In this document: positions 61,990 to 64,000 of the stretch, one piece after another
How the letters are laid out: every line of letters starts with the position of its first letter
Numbering within the stretch: position 1 is the stretch's first letter
Origin: Cristatella mucedo
Taxonomy: Eukaryota; Bryozoa; Phylactolaemata; Cristatellidae
Assembly: GCA_009760855.2 (NCBI GenBank)
Contig: WPIO01000009.1
Span: 4,497,001-4,561,000 of the forward strand
DNA: 64,000 nt
Direction of reading: 5' to 3'
Position numbers and translations under genes: made by a program
Notes under the pieces: model-generated
The model's database searches: none
What the model saw: the letters and a program-made list of their open reading frames with translations, nothing else
What the model was told of the DNA's origin: nothing

Positions 61990-62400
61990 TCTCTGCAGGT
62001 CGCGCCTTCCCGCTCGCCGGGGGTCCAGCTTGAGAGCTGGACCTGGTCGTCGACGACGGCACAGACGCTATCGTAGTCGACGTAAAGGTGCCGTTTGACG
62101 GCAGCAAAGATGCCCCGGTGGTGGCGGCCCGGAAAAAAAGTTGGCAAGTACGAGGTCATAGCCCGGCCTTTCATGGCCGCTGGTTACCGGTCGGCAGTGG
62201 CGAGGCCCTTCGTGGTGGGTGCACTGGGTAGCTGGTGGTAAGATAATGAAGCCTGCTCGGCGGACCTCGACATTTCGCGCAAGAAACGGACGGCATTGCG
62301 GCGGCTGCGTATCTCGCACGCGATTTCCGGTTGGAGGCCGTGTGGTCCCGGTTCCTGAACCGGGTGTCGCGAATACCCCCGCGACCCCGGCAGGGTAGGG
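61990..62400 (+). pseudogene. R2-type (RLE) retrotransposon C-terminal relic
   Basis: One frame encodes LDLVVDDGTDAIVVDVKVPF, the place of the catalytic PD...D motif of restriction-like endonucleases in site-specific LINEs; the Pro of PD is Leu (CTG, a likely CCG decay). After a one-base shift at GGAAAAAAAG near 62,135 the next frame reads KYEVIARPFMAAGYRSAVAR, FVVGALGSW (then TAA) and SRKKRTALRRLRISHAISG. The order and motifs match the C-terminal end of this retrotransposon group. No 28S rDNA target or reverse transcriptase was found alongside. Confidence 0.65.
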
Positions 62401-62439
62401 CTCCTCCGCCTAAGGTGCCATAATTTGTTCTAATATTTT

Positions 62440-62449
62440 AATATATATG

Positions 62450-62516
<67 letters not shown>
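62440..62516. repeat. (TA)n-(TG)n microsatellite
   Basis: A TA run of about 35 bases passes straight into a TG run of about 30. Confidence 0.95.
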
Positions 62517-62519
<3 letters not shown>

Positions 62520-62632
62520 TGAGATATAGAGAGTGAGCTAGCAGTCTCGACGTGCCCTCTCCTCTAAGCCGTTTGACCACTCCCGAGCATGCGCAGAGCC
62601 TAGTGATCCCAATGGTGACTCAGCAGAGCGTT

Positions 62633-62930
62633 CATCTAAATTCTTCTAAATCCTCTAAATTCTTCGTATAAATAAATATCATCTAAATTCTTCTAAATCC
62701 TCTAAATTCTTCGTATAAATAAATATCATCTAAATTCTTCTAAATCCTCTAAATTCTTCGTATAAATAAATATCATCTAAATCTTTCTAAATCCTCTAAA
62801 TTCTTCGTATAAATAAATGTCCTCTAAATTCTTCTAAATCCTCTAAATTCTTCGTATAAATAAATATCATCTAAATCCTTCTAAATCCTCAAAATTCTTC
62901 GTATAAATAAATATCCTCTAAATTCTTCGT
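62633..62930. repeat. 47-bp AT-rich satellite, about 6 copies
   Basis: Unit: ATCTAAATTCTTCTAAATCC, TCTAAATTCTTCGTATAAAT, AAATATC. Each unit also contains internal TCTAAATYCT repeats of about 10 bases, so the array is hierarchical. The last unit is truncated. Confidence 0.93.
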
Positions 62931-63179
62931 AGGTAAAATAGACTAAATTAGGAGCTCATCACTGCCGTCGCTGTTCCGTAACTGCGACGCCTCGTCGTGC
63001 TGCTCATCTTCTCTTGCATCCTTCATCGAGCCTTGGTCTCGGTTTAACTCGGGCGCCAAACGATCGCTGGTCTGATCCAGATCCTGACGCAGCGGCTTTC
63101 TTTATGAGGCGTACAGGCTTGTTGCTGCTCACCGTCACTAAGCGTTGATATTCGCCCGAAGCACTTGATTCCCTTGCAG

Positions 63180-63960
63180 TGTGGATCGATGAAATTTGCA
63201 TTTGAATGACTACAAAAGTCTTGAAGCTTAACGATGATAAGAGCAACCTAATTGTGATAGACAAACCTAGTGTGACCAGAAATTTGAAAGACTTAACCCT
63301 CATGATGGGTTTAGCAAACGTCACTCGTCGATGTCTGTTCGTAAATTAGGCGTTCTATTCCGCACTGACTTGCAGTTCAGAGTACGGATGCCAAATTAGC
63401 TCACGCGTTTGTAAACATCCTATTAGATCGTTACAGATCCCTTCGTTCAAGACTCCCACCCAGCCTGTGCCCTCAATCGTACGCAACTGGCGCCAAACTC
63501 AGCGGATCGTCGAATCTGTCTGTGACGGCATAGCTGCCTTCAGTCACAGAAACACTTCTGTCTAAGATTTACAAACTCACAGTCAAGCAATGAATCCGAT
63601 TTCAAGGTCCTCTGTCTTGCTTACAGATTGCTAAACTCGTTTGCACCAGCCGACGAGTCCTTGACCTCGTTGCTCCTCCAGTGAGCTCCCGCACCGCCTT
63701 CTCCTCAGCATCTACTCCTCTCGCCGTCCCTTGCGACCGACTAAGGTCTTCAGTGAGCGAGCGTTCATCTCGAGTGCATCGAAAGTCTGAACAGGCTTCT
63801 GCCTACGATTATTACTTGCAATGACCTGGCATCAATTTAGTCTCAGTTAAAGACGTCTCGGTTCCGAACAGCTTTTCCCTGACTCCGGGAAACTTGTCTT
63901 CCGGTTCCTATGTGCTGTGAATACTGACCAGTGCATGACACAGTGCAGATCTTTCTAACC
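63180..63960 (+). mobile_element. Diverged LINE-1f-like C-terminal region
   Basis: LKLNDDKSNLIVIDKPSVTR (about 63,215), then, with frame breaks, sequence corresponding to VKQRIRFKVLCLAYRLL and to TIITCNDLASI..LKTSRFR near 63,800-63,870. The 3' tail lies beyond or is lost at the window edge. The CNDLASF-type ending is shared with the relic at 30,230, suggesting a second subfamily. Confidence 0.7.
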
Positions 63961-64000
63961 GGTGGCCATAATTTTCTCCCTACTTGCTTAAGCATACTGG

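Overview
This is a piece of a repeat-rich animal nuclear genome, probably an invertebrate. Protein-coding sequence is sparse and split by GT-AG introns. Dinucleotide microsatellites are long, and CR1/L2-like LINEs, tRNA-derived SINEs, an hAT transposon and an R2-type retrotransposon relic are all present. I cannot name the species. No bacterial, organellar or viral gene organisation was seen.

Two host genes can be assembled with every splice junction in frame. (1) Pyruvate kinase on the minus strand, 35,046 to 12,009: 11 well supported coding exons plus a likely distal N-terminal exon, giving 539 + 18 = 557 aa. All catalytic residues are present. The fructose-1,6-bisphosphate pocket has the TTTGRS signature of the vertebrate liver/red-cell isozyme. 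A (CTG)n tract starts 3 nt after the stop codon. (2) Phosphoserine aminotransferase (PSAT1) on the plus strand, 55,837 to 58,865: nine exons, 375 aa, PLP lysine intact. A 60-triplet GCC tract lies about 440 bp upstream of its ATG. The two genes are divergent, about 20.8 kb apart. One uses phosphoenolpyruvate at the end of glycolysis; the other makes phosphoserine from a 3-phosphoglycerate derivative. Nothing here shows co-regulation.

Layout. 1-4.5 kb: no recognised gene. 4.5-6.6 kb: LINE family 2 pieces. 6.6-9.3 kb: decayed hAT (ZMYM1/DUF4371-like) transposon carrying a LINE tail. 9.5-11.4 kb: LINE family 1 fragments. 12-35 kb: pyruvate kinase with LINEs, SINEs and CA arrays in its introns. 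30.9-33.1 and 36.9-38.3 kb: GC-rich unassigned regions; the second is a candidate pyruvate kinase promoter. 38.5-53 kb: mainly nested LINE copies, microsatellites, a G-rich minisatellite, a multicopy ORF relic and a tRNA-Gln-like sequence. 53-55 kb: an unidentified ORF, a 14-bp minisatellite and an inverted SINE pair. 55-59.3 kb: PSAT1. 59.8-64 kb: SINEs, a duplicated unknown element, an R2-like relic, a 47-bp satellite and a LINE fragment.

The most distinctive pattern is a roughly 60-nt 3' tail (hairpin with GCGCC/GGCGC arms, then ATT repeats) shared by LINE family 1, one tRNA-derived SINE family (SINE B) and several solitary copies. This suggests the SINE uses the LINE machinery. Names used here: LINE-1f = LINE family 1; LINE-2f = LINE family 2; SINE A and SINE B = the two tRNA-derived families.
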